Shown here: positions 1-7,592 of the stretch, in pieces
Layout: every line of letters starts with the position of its first letter
Position numbering within the stretch: the first letter of the stretch is position 1
Source: Bacteroidales bacterium
Lineage (GTDB): Bacteria; Bacteroidota; Bacteroidia; Bacteroidales; UBA12170
Length of the DNA stretch: 34,347 nt
Reading direction: 5' to 3'
Assembly (NCBI GenBank): GCA_016929955.1
Contig: JAFGHU010000196.1
Location: 1-34,347, forward strand
The notes under the pieces: model-generated
The model's database searches: none
What the model saw: the letters and a program-made list of their open reading frames with translations, nothing else
Told to the model about the DNA's origin: nothing
Program-made: the position numbers and the translations under genes

Positions 1-324
1 ATCATTAGCAATCAGATAATTACCGATTACTATACAAAAACGATAGATATTCAGCTTCAAAAAACAAGCACTGTAATTGATGAATCGATAAGTTCGTCCA
101 TTATTATTGTAAATCCGATTGTGAATCATCGCTTAATAATAAGGAGTCCGCATATGATTACAGAAATAAAAATCTACTCTGTGCTTGGTCAATTGCTTTA
201 TGCTCATAAAACAAATGCAAACGAAATGGAGATTAATCTTGAGCATTGGAAAGGAGGTGTTTACCTTATCGATATGGAAATTACAGGCGGAAAACATATC
301 CGAAAACGGATTATTGCCCAATGA
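1..324 (+). CDS. C-terminal end of a T9SS type A sorting-domain protein (5' truncated by window)
   Basis: The frame is open from base 1 to the TGA at 322-324, so the gene begins before the window. The last 75 or so residues fit the type A sorting domain that directs cargo through the type IX secretion system of Bacteroidota: a 'VNPIVNHRLII' segment, then 'EIKIYSVLGQLL', then a glycine-containing 'WKGGVYLIDM' strand and a short basic end 'KHIRKRIIAQ'. In this family the domain is recognised at the outer membrane and usually removed on export. The functional part of the protein lies outside the window, so its role cannot be stated. The GTG at 121 is an internal codon, not a credible start. Confidence 0.8.
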   Translation: MISNQIITDYYTKTIDIQLQKTSTVIDESISSSIIIVNPIVNHRLIIRSPHMITEIKIYSVLGQLLYAHKTNANEMEINLEHWKGGVYLIDMEITGGKHIRKRIIAQ

Positions 325-488
325 TAAATTGGTTAAATAATCATAAAAGAGCCATCCAACCCTTGTCAATCTTAAAATTTAGCGGAAATTAGCAAGCGCA
401 TTTAATTAACAGTGAGACATCCTTTTTTTATAAAAGAACGGCAGAAAATCACCTGAAAATAATTGTTTTATAATTGATTGAAAAAATA

Positions 489-496
489 TACTTTTG
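489..496 (+). promoter_or_regulatory. Candidate -7 element (TACTTTTG) before bamD
   Basis: TACTTTTG matches the Bacteroidota -7 consensus TAnnTTTG. A TTG at 463-465 lies 23 bp upstream, slightly further than the usual 19-21 bp. The motif ends only 4 bases before the bamD ATG, so a transcript started here would have almost no leader. It may be a chance match. Confidence 0.4.
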
Positions 497-500
497 CAAA

Positions 501-1307
501 ATGTTTAAAACCCGACTTACTTTATTGGCTTTTATGCTGATTACTATAGGATTGAGCTCTTGTGGAAAATTCCAGAAATTACTCAAGAGTACCGACTATG
601 AAGAAAAATATGCCATGGCGCTTGAATTCTTCGAAAATGAAGATTACAACAAGACGATACAGCTTTTCGATCAGATTTCACCCATATACCGTGGAACAGA
701 TAAAGCGCAAAAAATTGAATTTATGTATGCAATGTGCCATTATAATCAACGCGATTATATATTGGCCAGCTATTATTTTAAAAGGTTTTATCAGGCTTAT
801 CCAAAAGCACCCGAGGCTGAACAGGCTTTATTCTTAAGCGCTTACTCCAATTATATGGATTCGCCCAGATCGAGCCTCGATCAAAAAACTACGGTAGAAG
901 CAATACAAGAGATGAAGTTGTTTGTTTCTCGCTTTCCGAATAGCGATAAAGTAGAAGAAGCCAACGCACTGATCAAGGAAATGGACAGTCGATTAGAGTT
1001 GAAAGCTTTTAATATGGCTAAATTGTATCTTAAGATGAACGATTTTAAAGCATCAATCGCTGCATTAAAATCATTTATAAAGCAATATCAGTCAAGCATG
1101 TATCACGAAGAAGCCATGTTTTTAATTATCAAGGCCAATTACGAATACGCAGTGAATAGTATTTCTTATAAACAAGAAGAGCGTTTTTCTGAAACTTCTG
1201 AAGCCTATGTCGATTTTGTTTCTCAATTTCCGGAAAGCGAATATTTAAAAGAAGCGGAAAAAATGAATGCTGTTGCATCTACTTATATTACAAAAGAAGT
1301 TGAATAA
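501..1307 (+). CDS. bamD: Outer membrane protein assembly factor BamD
   Basis: BamD is a periplasmic lipoprotein of the BAM complex, which folds beta-barrel proteins into the outer membrane. I chose the ATG at 501 because it gives a clean lipoprotein signal: a basic start (MFKTR), a hydrophobic core and the lipobox 'LSSC' with the lipidated Cys near residue 23. An upstream in-frame TTG at 474 would add nine residues and spoil this. The 268-residue product has TPR-like helix pairs, for example 'AMALEFFENEDYNKTIQLFDQI' region residues and 'ASYYFKRFYQAYPKAPEAEQAL' region residues, as in BamD/YfiO. It is followed 17 bases later by rpoZ, an order that is common in Bacteroidota. Family assignment is firm. 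Confidence 0.93.
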   Translation: MFKTRLTLLAFMLITIGLSSCGKFQKLLKSTDYEEKYAMALEFFENEDYNKTIQLFDQISPIYRGTDKAQKIEFMYAMCHYNQRDYILASYYFKRFYQAYPKAPEAEQALFLSAYSNYMDSPRSSLDQKTTVEAIQEMKLFVSRFPNSDKVEEANALIKEMDSRLELKAFNMAKLYLKMNDFKASIAALKSFIKQYQSSMYHEEAMFLIIKANYEYAVNSISYKQEERFSETSEAYVDFVSQFPESEYLKEAEKMNAVASTYITKEVE

Positions 1308-1324
1308 AAATAAACCGATATACA

Positions 1325-1660
1325 ATGGATTACAAAAAAATTAAGACGGATAATGAGGCCGTAACGCGTAAATTAAAAGATTTCGATACACCTACAGGAA
1401 ATATTTACGAATCTGTAGCTATCTTGTCTATGCGTGCAAATCAAATTGGAAAAGACATAAAAGAAGAATTAAATCGCAAGATTGAAGAATTTGCAACGCC
1501 TAATGACAATTTGGAAGAAATCTTTGAAAACAGAGAGCAAATAGAATTGGCTAAATTTTACGAAAGATTACCCAAGCCTACACTAATTGCTATTCAGGAG
1601 TTCCTCGATGATAATATATATTATCGCAATCCTTCGAAAGATATGGAAGGTTTAAACTAA
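1325..1660 (+). CDS. rpoZ: RNA polymerase omega subunit, Rpb6-like (Bacteroidota type)
   Basis: The 111-residue protein matches the Rpb6/omega-like family found in Bacteroidota. It assists assembly of RNA polymerase by holding the beta' subunit. The recognisable core is 'TGNIYESVAILSMRANQIGKDIKEE', given here only by its ends: residues 24-47, with the conserved helix 'ILSMRANQI'. This corresponds to the 'AxxRAxQL' segment of omega. The C-terminal half is charged and family-specific. It lies directly downstream of bamD and is followed by a strong hairpin terminator, so bamD-rpoZ probably form a two-gene operon. The product is much more divergent from the E. coli protein than its neighbours are from theirs. 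Confidence 0.85.
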   Translation: MDYKKIKTDNEAVTRKLKDFDTPTGNIYESVAILSMRANQIGKDIKEELNRKIEEFATPNDNLEEIFENREQIELAKFYERLPKPTLIAIQEFLDDNIYYRNPSKDMEGLN

Positions 1661-1679
1661 AATCTTTTTATTTAAAGAG

Positions 1680-1729
1680 AACTTCTTTATGCTGATTCCG
1701 TATAGCACGGAAGCGTAAAGAAGTTTTTT
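1680..1729 (+). terminator. Rho-independent terminator after rpoZ
   Basis: A stem of about 13 bp pairs 1680-1692 (AACTTCTTTATGC) with 1713-1725 (GCGTAAAGAAGTT) with one G-T wobble. An inner TTCCG/CGGAA stem lies in the loop, and a T-run follows at 1724-1729. It separates bamD-rpoZ from coaBC, whose ATG lies just downstream at 1740. Confidence 0.85.
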
Positions 1730-1739
1730 ATTTAGTGTT

Positions 1740-2939
1740 ATGCAGTTAAAAGGAAAAAAAATACTTATTGGAGTAACAGGAAGCATTGCCGCTTATAAAA
1801 TCCCAATCCTTGTTCGTCTTTTAAAAAAAGAAGGTGCTGAAGTACAGGTTTTGATGACCGAAGCTTCGCGCGATTTTGTGAGCCCGCTTACTTTGGCAAC
1901 ACTATCCGGAAATCCTGCTTATCATTTGCCTTTCAATCCTCAGGATGGCAGCTGGAACAGTCATGTAGAATTTGGCCTTTGGGCCGATTTAATGCTGATT
2001 GCGCCTCTATCTGCATCAACAATGAGTAAAATGGCGTATGGCCAATCCGATAACCTTTTAACCACCACTTATCTTTCCGCTAAATGCCCCGTTTATTTTG
2101 CACCGGCAATGGATTTGGATATGTTTGCACATCCAAGCACAAAAAAGAATATAGAAACTTTGTTGAGCTATGGCAATCAATTAATTGAAGCTCAAACCGG
2201 CGAATTAGCAAGTGGTTTATGCGGTGCAGGCCGTATGGAAGAACCGGAAAAAATCCTGGAAATCATCATCAACCATTTCAAAAAAAAAGATGATTTTGCC
2301 GGTAAAAAAGTGCTAATAACTGCCGGGCCGACTTACGAATCTATTGATCCTGTGCGATTTATAGGAAATTTTTCGAGTGGCAAAATGGGTTATGCTCTGG
2401 CACACGAATTCGCCAATCGCGGGGCGGAAATTATCTTAGTAAGCGGGCCAAGCTCAGAAAAAATAACACATCCTGCAATACAACGTTTGGGCGTTCAATC
2501 GGCACAACAAATGTTTGAAGCTTGCAAAAACTTCTACGATCAATGCGATATAGCCATTATGTCGGCAGCAGTAGCTGATTTCAAACCCAAAAATGTTCCT
2601 ACAACCAAAATCAAAAAAGAAGATGGTCTAAGTAAAATTGAATTGGAACCCACCGTTGATATTTTAAAAACCCTTGGATCTTTAAAAAAACATCAACGTT
2701 TGATTGGTTTTGCTTTAGAAACTAGCAACGAACTGGAAAACGCGCATAAAAAACTGCAGAGTAAGAATTGCGATGCCATCGTTCTTAATTCATTGCAAGA
2801 TGCAGGAGCCGGTTTTCAACATCAAACAAATAAAATTTCCATCATTGATAAATCGCTTCAGAAAACAGATTATCCCTTAAAATCAAAAGCAGAAGTGGCT
2901 GTTGATATTTGTGATTATATCCTGAAAATGAGCAGCTAA
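1740..2939 (+). CDS. coaBC: Bifunctional phosphopantothenoylcysteine decarboxylase / phosphopantothenate-cysteine ligase
   Basis: This enzyme joins cysteine to 4'-phosphopantothenate (CoaB) and decarboxylates the product to 4'-phosphopantetheine (CoaC) in coenzyme A synthesis in the cytoplasm. Residues 1-180 are the FMN-binding CoaC part: 'GVTGSIAAYK' at 11-20, the catalytic His at 75 (SHVEF), 'PAMDLDMF' at 122-129 and the active-site Cys loop 'GLCGAGRMEEP' at 159-169. Residues 188-399 are the CoaB part, with 'AGPTYESIDPVRFIGNFSSG' at 195-214 and 'AAVADFKPK'. The 399-residue length is normal for the fusion. In the PAMN motif the usual Asn is Asp; I believe this is common in Bacteroidota homologues. 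A MITE-like element begins just after the stop codon. Confidence 0.95.
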   Translation: MQLKGKKILIGVTGSIAAYKIPILVRLLKKEGAEVQVLMTEASRDFVSPLTLATLSGNPAYHLPFNPQDGSWNSHVEFGLWADLMLIAPLSASTMSKMAYGQSDNLLTTTYLSAKCPVYFAPAMDLDMFAHPSTKKNIETLLSYGNQLIEAQTGELASGLCGAGRMEEPEKILEIIINHFKKKDDFAGKKVLITAGPTYESIDPVRFIGNFSSGKMGYALAHEFANRGAEIILVSGPSSEKITHPAIQRLGVQSAQQMFEACKNFYDQCDIAIMSAAVADFKPKNVPTTKIKKEDGLSKIELEPTVDILKTLGSLKKHQRLIGFALETSNELENAHKKLQSKNCDAIVLNSLQDAGAGFQHQTNKISIIDKSLQKTDYPLKSKAEVAVDICDYILKMSS

Positions 2940-2952
2940 TCATTCGATTGAT

Positions 2953-3177
2953 CAGGGCAAACGTACACTTTTATTTGTGTAAATATTTTGCCACAAATTC
3001 ACGAATTAAAGCTCTTTATTAAAGTCGTATTGAAAAAATTACACGAATTTCTGAAAACCCAAAGGGTTTTACTTGCTAGCGGTATCTTAATTTTCTGTTT
3101 TTAAAAAATATATTCGTGTATTCTGCCAAAGGCATTCCTTTGGAAGTGGCTTTTTATATAAGTATGCGTTTGCCCTG
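2953..3177. mobile_element. MITE-like non-autonomous element, 225 bp, with terminal inverted repeats and 10-bp target duplication
   Basis: The ends are CAGGGCAAACG at 2953-2963 and its exact reverse complement CGTTTGCCCTG at 3167-3177. Allowing mismatches, the inverted repeat extends to 22 bp with 19 matches. The 10-bp sequence TTCGATTGAT abuts both ends, at 2943-2952 and 3178-3187, exactly as a target-site duplication should. No transposase fits in 225 bp. Inside are two hairpins: AAAACCC/GGGTTTT at 3054-3070 and CCAAAGG/CCTTTGG at 3126-3143. The ends starting CAGGG together with a duplication of this size resemble what I recall of the ISAs1 family, so a relative of that family may have mobilised it; this is inference. 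It sits 13 bases after the coaBC stop codon. Confidence 0.8.
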
Positions 3178-3210
3178 TTCGATTGATCTGCTTTAATTCC
3201 TATTCCGATT

Positions 3211-3538
3211 AAAAAAGCAAGTTTTATCATGGTGTTTTCCATAGTGCTACTTGGTTGTTAAATTTTTACCACTAAGGCACACAAAGTACCTCACGAAGTA
3301 ACCCACGAAGGCCAATAAATACGTTCCCCGCATTGCAGGTAAAATCCATAGCCTCTTTTTATTAAGAAAGAGAAAAAAGCAAGTTTTCCCTTTGTGATTC
3401 CTTTGTGTTTTACTAAGTGCTACTTGGTGGTTAAATTTTACCGCTAAAGAAGCATATCACGAAGGCCAATAAATACGTTACACGCATTGTAAGTAAAATC
3501 CACAGCATCACTTAATTCAGAAAGAAGAAAAAATAGGT
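3211..3538. repeat. Imperfect tandem repeat, two copies of about 162 bp
   Basis: Copy 1 starts at 3211 and copy 2 at 3373, both with AAAAAAGCAAGTTTT. They share, in the same order, AGTGCTACTTGG (3243 and 3416), a 'TTAAATTTTACC.CTAA' block, CACGAAGGCCAATAAATACG, a GCATTG block and 'GTAAAATCCA.AGC'. Between these blocks the copies differ by substitutions and short indels, so the duplication is not recent. No frame is conserved between the copies. The 'ACCACTAAGGCACACAAAG' wording resembles a dispersed intergenic repeat type I associate with Bacteroidota genomes. Confidence 0.75.
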
Positions 3539-3667
3539 AAATGCGTAATATATGCCTTTCAAAATTCGAATCTAAATTTAAGTGGCTGCACTAAATTTTT
3601 ATGCTTATTTTTATCCCCTGATAATTTTCATTCATACCTTTCGTTTTGATTGAAAAACACCTCAATT

Positions 3668-4579
3668 ATGAATATCAAAAGCTTCCGTATTTCAAGTTTA
3701 GCCTTCGTTTTTTATTTCCTTGCTTTTCAGCTAAGCGGACAAGAAATTAATTGTCAGGTACAAGTATCGGCCAGACAGGTTGAAGGAACAGATAGATCAA
3801 CCTTCGAAACCTTACAAAAAGCGCTTTATGAATTTGTGAATGCACGAAAATGGACGCCCTATACCTACGGCGTAGAAGAACGGATTGAAGCTTCTATCTT
3901 ACTCACAATCAACGAACAAATTTCTCCGGAAAAATTTAGTGGTCAATTAAACGTAGTGCTCAAGCGACCTGTTTATAAATCGAACTTCAATACCACCTTA
4001 TTAAATTATATCGATAAAGATGTGGTGTTTACTTATGTTGAGAATGAGCCCTTGGAGTTTAGCGAGAATACCGTTGACAATAATCTTACGGCTATTCTTG
4101 CCTTTTATATCAATATTTTCTTAGGGCTAGATGGCGATTCTTTTAGTCCATTGGGAGGAACTCCTTATTTTGAGCGCGCCGAAGCCATCGTTCAAAGTGC
4201 ACAAAATACAGGAGAAGCGGGCTGGAGATCTTTCGAGAAGCAAAGGAATAGGTATTGGTTAAGCGAAAACTTTTCGAACCCAATTTATCGTTTAGTACGT
4301 GAAAGTATTTACAAATATCATTTACAAGGTCTTGATAATATGTACGATAATGCTGAAATGGGACGTAATGCCATTGCGGAAAGCCTCAAATTATTAGCGC
4401 AAGCAAATAAAGAAAAACCGGGAGCGCAAATAATTCAATTGATAGTGGATGCTAAACGCGATGAATTGATTCAAATATTCTCCGAAGGAGCACCAAATAC
4501 CCGAGCCGAAGTTGCCAATATTTTAAAAGAAATTGATCCGGCCAACGGATCGCGATATAATCAAATGCTTTCGCGTTAA
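3668..4579 (+). CDS. DUF4835 family exported protein
   Basis: The 303-residue product is recognisable as the DUF4835 family, a Bacteroidota protein of unknown function regularly found next to coaBC and recN. I chose the ATG at 3668, which gives a signal peptide (MNIKSFRIS, hydrophobic stretch, cleavage likely after 'QLSGQ'); an in-frame TTG at 3650 would add six residues. Family-typical features are 'EINCQVQVSARQVEGTDRS' after the signal and 'RKWTPYTYGVEERIEASILL', followed by a region on assembly of an 'FYINIFLGLDGDSF' core. It ends 12 bases before the recN ATG, suggesting co-transcription. Its role is unknown; location suggests the periplasm or outer membrane. Confidence 0.82.
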   Translation: MNIKSFRISSLAFVFYFLAFQLSGQEINCQVQVSARQVEGTDRSTFETLQKALYEFVNARKWTPYTYGVEERIEASILLTINEQISPEKFSGQLNVVLKRPVYKSNFNTTLLNYIDKDVVFTYVENEPLEFSENTVDNNLTAILAFYINIFLGLDGDSFSPLGGTPYFERAEAIVQSAQNTGEAGWRSFEKQRNRYWLSENFSNPIYRLVRESIYKYHLQGLDNMYDNAEMGRNAIAESLKLLAQANKEKPGAQIIQLIVDAKRDELIQIFSEGAPNTRAEVANILKEIDPANGSRYNQMLSR

Positions 4580-4591
4580 ATAGTCTTGAAT

Positions 4592-6244
4592 ATGCTTATT
4601 AATCTGTCTATTTTTAATTATGTACTTATTGATCAACTGAATATCGATTTTCACAAAGGATTTTCAGCAATTACCGGTGAAACAGGTGCAGGTAAATCGA
4701 TCATTATTGGAGGCTTAGGTTTGATATTAGGAAAACGAGCAGATTCTGCAACTTTGCTCAATCCGGAAAAGAAATGCATTATTGAAGGTGCTTTTGATAT
4801 CTCAGCGTTCAATCTTAAGCCTTTTTTTGAAGAAAACGATTTGGACTTCGAAAATCCAACCCGCATACGCAGAGAAATAACACCACAAGGAAAAAGTCGG
4901 GCTTTTATCAACGACACACCGGTTAATTTAAACCTACTCAAACAGTTTGGTGAATTGGTCATCGATATTCATTCGCAGCACAATACATTGCTCATTCATA
5001 GCCCTGAATATCAGCTCGATTTATTGGATGCTTTTGCCGGAAATTTTAACTTAAAAACCAACTACACGGCGCAGTATTACGAATTTCGTAAAAATCAGGC
5101 TTTGGCACAAAAACTTAAGAAACAAATTGCTCAAGCTCAAGCCGATAACGATTATATCCGATTCTTGCTCGATGAATTAGAAGAAGCAAATATTGTTGTT
5201 GGCGAATTGGATGAGATTGAAAGCGAATTGAATGTATTAAATCATGCCGAAGAAATAAAAACGGCTTGGTATAGCATCTCCCATGCACTCAATAACGAAG
5301 GCAGTCTGCTCGATCAGCTCAATGGATTATTACAACAGCTTAGGCCTTTGCAAGCTTATCAAAATGAACTGGAAAACATAGCCACACGCTTAAATTCTGC
5401 GTATATAGAACTAGACGATATTGCACGCGAATCAAGCGCTATGGAAGATACCGTTGAGTTAGATCCACATCGACAAGAATTCCTAAACGAACGCTTGGCG
5501 CTTTTGTTTAAATTAACGAAGAAGCATAAAGTCGCGCATGCCGATGAATTGCCTGAAATAGAAAAAGCTTTAGCCGATCAACTTTTTTCGAGCGACAAAT
5601 TAGAAAATCAGTTAAACGATTTGGAAAAGCAGCTTTTAACGGATGAAAAAGAACTTAACGCCTTAGCTGAGCAATTGCATAATACACGCGAAGTAGCAGC
5701 GCTACCTTTGGCCAAAAGGCTCGTAGAACAACTGATTCAACTCGGAATCCCCGATGCCCAAATACGTCTTGTACTTAAACCTCAATCCGATTTCTTAGAA
5801 ACCGGTCGCGATGAGGTTGATTTTCTCTTTTCTGCGAATGCAGGACTAAAACCCGATTTAGTAAGTAAAACGGCGTCGGGAGGAGAACTTTCTCGTTTGA
5901 TGTTAGGCATTAAATATTTATTGGCGACTAAGAAAAATTTGCCCGGAATTATCTTCGACGAAATTGATAGTGGCGTATCTGGCGAAATAGCAGAGCGTTT
6001 AGGTACCTTAATGCAACAAATGGGTAAAAACATGCAGGTCATTTCCATTACTCACCTTCCACAAATCGCGGCATTAGCGGAAAATCATTATTTGGTTTAT
6101 AAAAAAAATGAAACTACTTTTGCCCGCACAGAAATTAAAAAAATGTCTGATGACGAGCGTATCGAAGAGCTTGCAGCTATGCTAAGCGGCTCAGAAATAA
6201 GCACATCGGCACGGGAGAATGCCCGTGTATTATTAGGCAAATAA
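4592..6244 (+). CDS. recN: DNA repair ATPase RecN
   Basis: RecN is an SMC-like ATPase acting in recombinational repair of double-strand breaks. Of 550 residues, the N-terminal ATP-binding half has the Walker A 'GETGAGKS' at residues 29-36. A long charged middle section, rich in Leu, Gln and Glu, fits the coiled-coil arms. The C-terminal half carries the ABC signature 'SGGELSRLML' and the Walker B 'IIFDEIDSGVSGE', then 'SITHLPQIAA' with the switch His. The start is the ATG at 4592, two codons after an in-frame TTG. Length is normal. fabI follows after a 22-base gap, so the two may be co-transcribed. Confidence 0.96.
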   Translation: MLINLSIFNYVLIDQLNIDFHKGFSAITGETGAGKSIIIGGLGLILGKRADSATLLNPEKKCIIEGAFDISAFNLKPFFEENDLDFENPTRIRREITPQGKSRAFINDTPVNLNLLKQFGELVIDIHSQHNTLLIHSPEYQLDLLDAFAGNFNLKTNYTAQYYEFRKNQALAQKLKKQIAQAQADNDYIRFLLDELEEANIVVGELDEIESELNVLNHAEEIKTAWYSISHALNNEGSLLDQLNGLLQQLRPLQAYQNELENIATRLNSAYIELDDIARESSAMEDTVELDPHRQEFLNERLALLFKLTKKHKVAHADELPEIEKALADQLFSSDKLENQLNDLEKQLLTDEKELNALAEQLHNTREVAALPLAKRLVEQLIQLGIPDAQIRLVLKPQSDFLETGRDEVDFLFSANAGLKPDLVSKTASGGELSRLMLGIKYLLATKKNLPGIIFDEIDSGVSGEIAERLGTLMQQMGKNMQVISITHLPQIAALAENHYLVYKKNETTFARTEIKKMSDDERIEELAAMLSGSEISTSARENARVLLGK

Positions 6245-6266
6245 CAGACAATAAAAACAAAATTTT

Positions 6267-7100
6267 ATGGCCTATAATTTATTAAAAGGAAAAAAAGGGA
6301 TCATTTTTGGAGCCCTAAACGATAAGTCAATTGCCTGGAAAGTAGCAGAAAAAGCATACGAAGAAGGCGCCGAATTTTTGCTAACCAATACTCCCGTTTC
6401 GATGCGATTTGGAGAAATTGACGAATTAGCGGCAAAATGCAATACCGAAATTATCCCTGCTGATGCCACAAGTACCAAAGACTTGGAAAATCTTATTCAG
6501 GCTGCAGTAGATAAGTACGGAAAAATCGATTTTATATTGCATTCAATTGGGATGTCGCCTAATGTACGCAAGAAATTAACATACGATAAATTGAACTACG
6601 AATATTATCAGAAAACCCTAGATATTTCTGCGCTCTCTTTTCATAAAATGATTGCGGTGTGTAAAGCAAAAGATGCGATCAACGATTGGGGCTCGGTAAT
6701 TGCCTTATCCTATGTAGCGGCGCAACGTACCTTGTATGGTTATAACGATATGGCTGATGCAAAATCACTTTTAGAATCGATTGCACGTAGTTTTGGTTAT
6801 ATTTATGGTCGTGAGAAAAAAGTACGCATCAACACGATTTCACAATCGCCAACTCCAACTACGGCTGGTAGCGGTGTTAAAGGATTTGATGGATTGCTGG
6901 ACTTTACCGAACGTATGTCGCCATTAGGCAATGCAACAGCGGCAGAGTGTGCGGATTACTGCATCACTATGTTTAGCGATCTAACCCGCAAAGTAACAAT
7001 GCAAAACCTCTTCCACGATGGCGGATTCTCAAGCATGGGTATGAGCATGAATGCGATGGAACAATACAATAAGAGTTTTGACATTATTCCGGAGGATTAA
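6267..7100 (+). CDS. fabI: Enoyl-[acyl-carrier-protein] reductase (NADH), FabI
   Basis: FabI carries out the last reduction of each fatty-acid elongation cycle. The 277-residue protein is a short-chain dehydrogenase of the FabI type: 'KGIIFGALNDKSIAWKVA' is the nucleotide-binding start, and 'LHSIGMSP' at 91-98 lies where the family has its conserved SIA segment. The catalytic set Tyr149, Tyr159 and Lys166 (Y-x6-K) matches E. coli Tyr146/Tyr156/Lys163 with a constant offset. The substrate-loop region 'TAGSGVKGF' follows. The ATG at 6267 is the only good start. A hairpin terminator lies after the stop. The enzyme class is that targeted by triclosan. Confidence 0.95.
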   Translation: MAYNLLKGKKGIIFGALNDKSIAWKVAEKAYEEGAEFLLTNTPVSMRFGEIDELAAKCNTEIIPADATSTKDLENLIQAAVDKYGKIDFILHSIGMSPNVRKKLTYDKLNYEYYQKTLDISALSFHKMIAVCKAKDAINDWGSVIALSYVAAQRTLYGYNDMADAKSLLESIARSFGYIYGREKKVRINTISQSPTPTTAGSGVKGFDGLLDFTERMSPLGNATAAECADYCITMFSDLTRKVTMQNLFHDGGFSSMGMSMNAMEQYNKSFDIIPED

Positions 7101-7121
7101 TAGTAATTTACATTTTAGCAA

Positions 7122-7155
7122 ACGCCAATTCATATTGTGAGTTGGCGTATTTTAT
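7122..7155 (+). terminator. Terminator after fabI
   Basis: An 11-bp stem pairs 7122-7132 (ACGCCAATTCA) with 7138-7148 (TGAGTTGGCGT), with one T-G wobble and a five-base loop TATTG. The tail 'ATTTTATG' is only moderately T-rich. Confidence 0.65.
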
Positions 7156-7479
7156 GTAAAAAACCTTCCGCTTTCTGAAGCAGCTCAACTGTATGCATTA
7201 ATTTGAATGCGAGTCTTATTTATATCGTAAAAATATTCTCTTCTTTTTTTTATTCCCAGATATATGATTCACCCTGTTTTCAAAATATTTACACGACAGA
7301 TAATCATCGTTAGTGCAGTATTTATTTTTCTTAGGAGAATTCCATAGCCTGGCATCCAATACGATACACCCAATCTTCAGGTTAGATCTAGCCAAAGTTA
7401 AGTTATAAATTTTATATCTTTCCATAGCCGGAAATAACTTAAAACCTCTTACAAAAAGATCAAAAAATTATTGTCGGTT

Positions 7480-7512
7480 TTTGTCTGAGAAAAATAAATT
7501 ATCTTAACTTTG
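7480..7512 (+). promoter_or_regulatory. Bacteroidota-type promoter of the antiporter gene
   Basis: TTTG at 7480-7483 and TAACTTTG at 7505-7512, separated by 21 bp, match the -33/-7 consensus of the Bacteroidota primary sigma factor. Transcription would start near 7519, leaving a leader of about 70 bases before the ATG at 7593. Confidence 0.7.
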
Positions 7513-7592
7513 TTCAAATACTGTCCTAAGAACAGGGTGTACTTTAAGCTGTCGCCGTAAGAAATTTATCAAATAATAATAGTTAGATATAT

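Larger units (their letters stand above)
2940..3667. other. Gene-free interval between coaBC and the DUF4835 gene
   Basis: About 730 bases without a credible reading frame. It holds the MITE-like element at 2953-3177 with flanking duplications, and the imperfect tandem repeat at about 3211-3538. The remaining 3539-3667 is AT-rich. It contains TACCTTTC at 3635-3642, a 7 of 8 match to TAnnTTTG that may serve the DUF4835 gene, but I see no good -33 element. Confidence 0.7.
7101..7592. other. AT-rich intergenic stretch between fabI and the antiporter
   Basis: About 490 bases. It holds the fabI terminator at 7122-7155 and the antiporter promoter at 7480-7512. A 69-codon frame on the minus strand (7216-7425) has no ribosome-binding signal, family resemblance or clear promoter, so I do not call it a gene. 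The rest shows nothing recognisable. Confidence 0.6.

Noticed and set aside
3211-3538. Possible CRISPR array
   Set aside because: Only two long, diverged copies with no regular short repeats or unique spacers, and no cas genes nearby.
2940-3667. Possible decayed coding gene in the long gap
   Set aside because: The gap is explained by a MITE-like element and a tandem repeat, and no frame or protein motif survives in either.
7216-7425. A 69-codon minus-strand frame in the fabI-antiporter gap
   Set aside because: No family resemblance, no clear promoter and no neighbouring partner. AT-rich DNA of this length gives such frames by chance. It would be revived by conservation in relatives.
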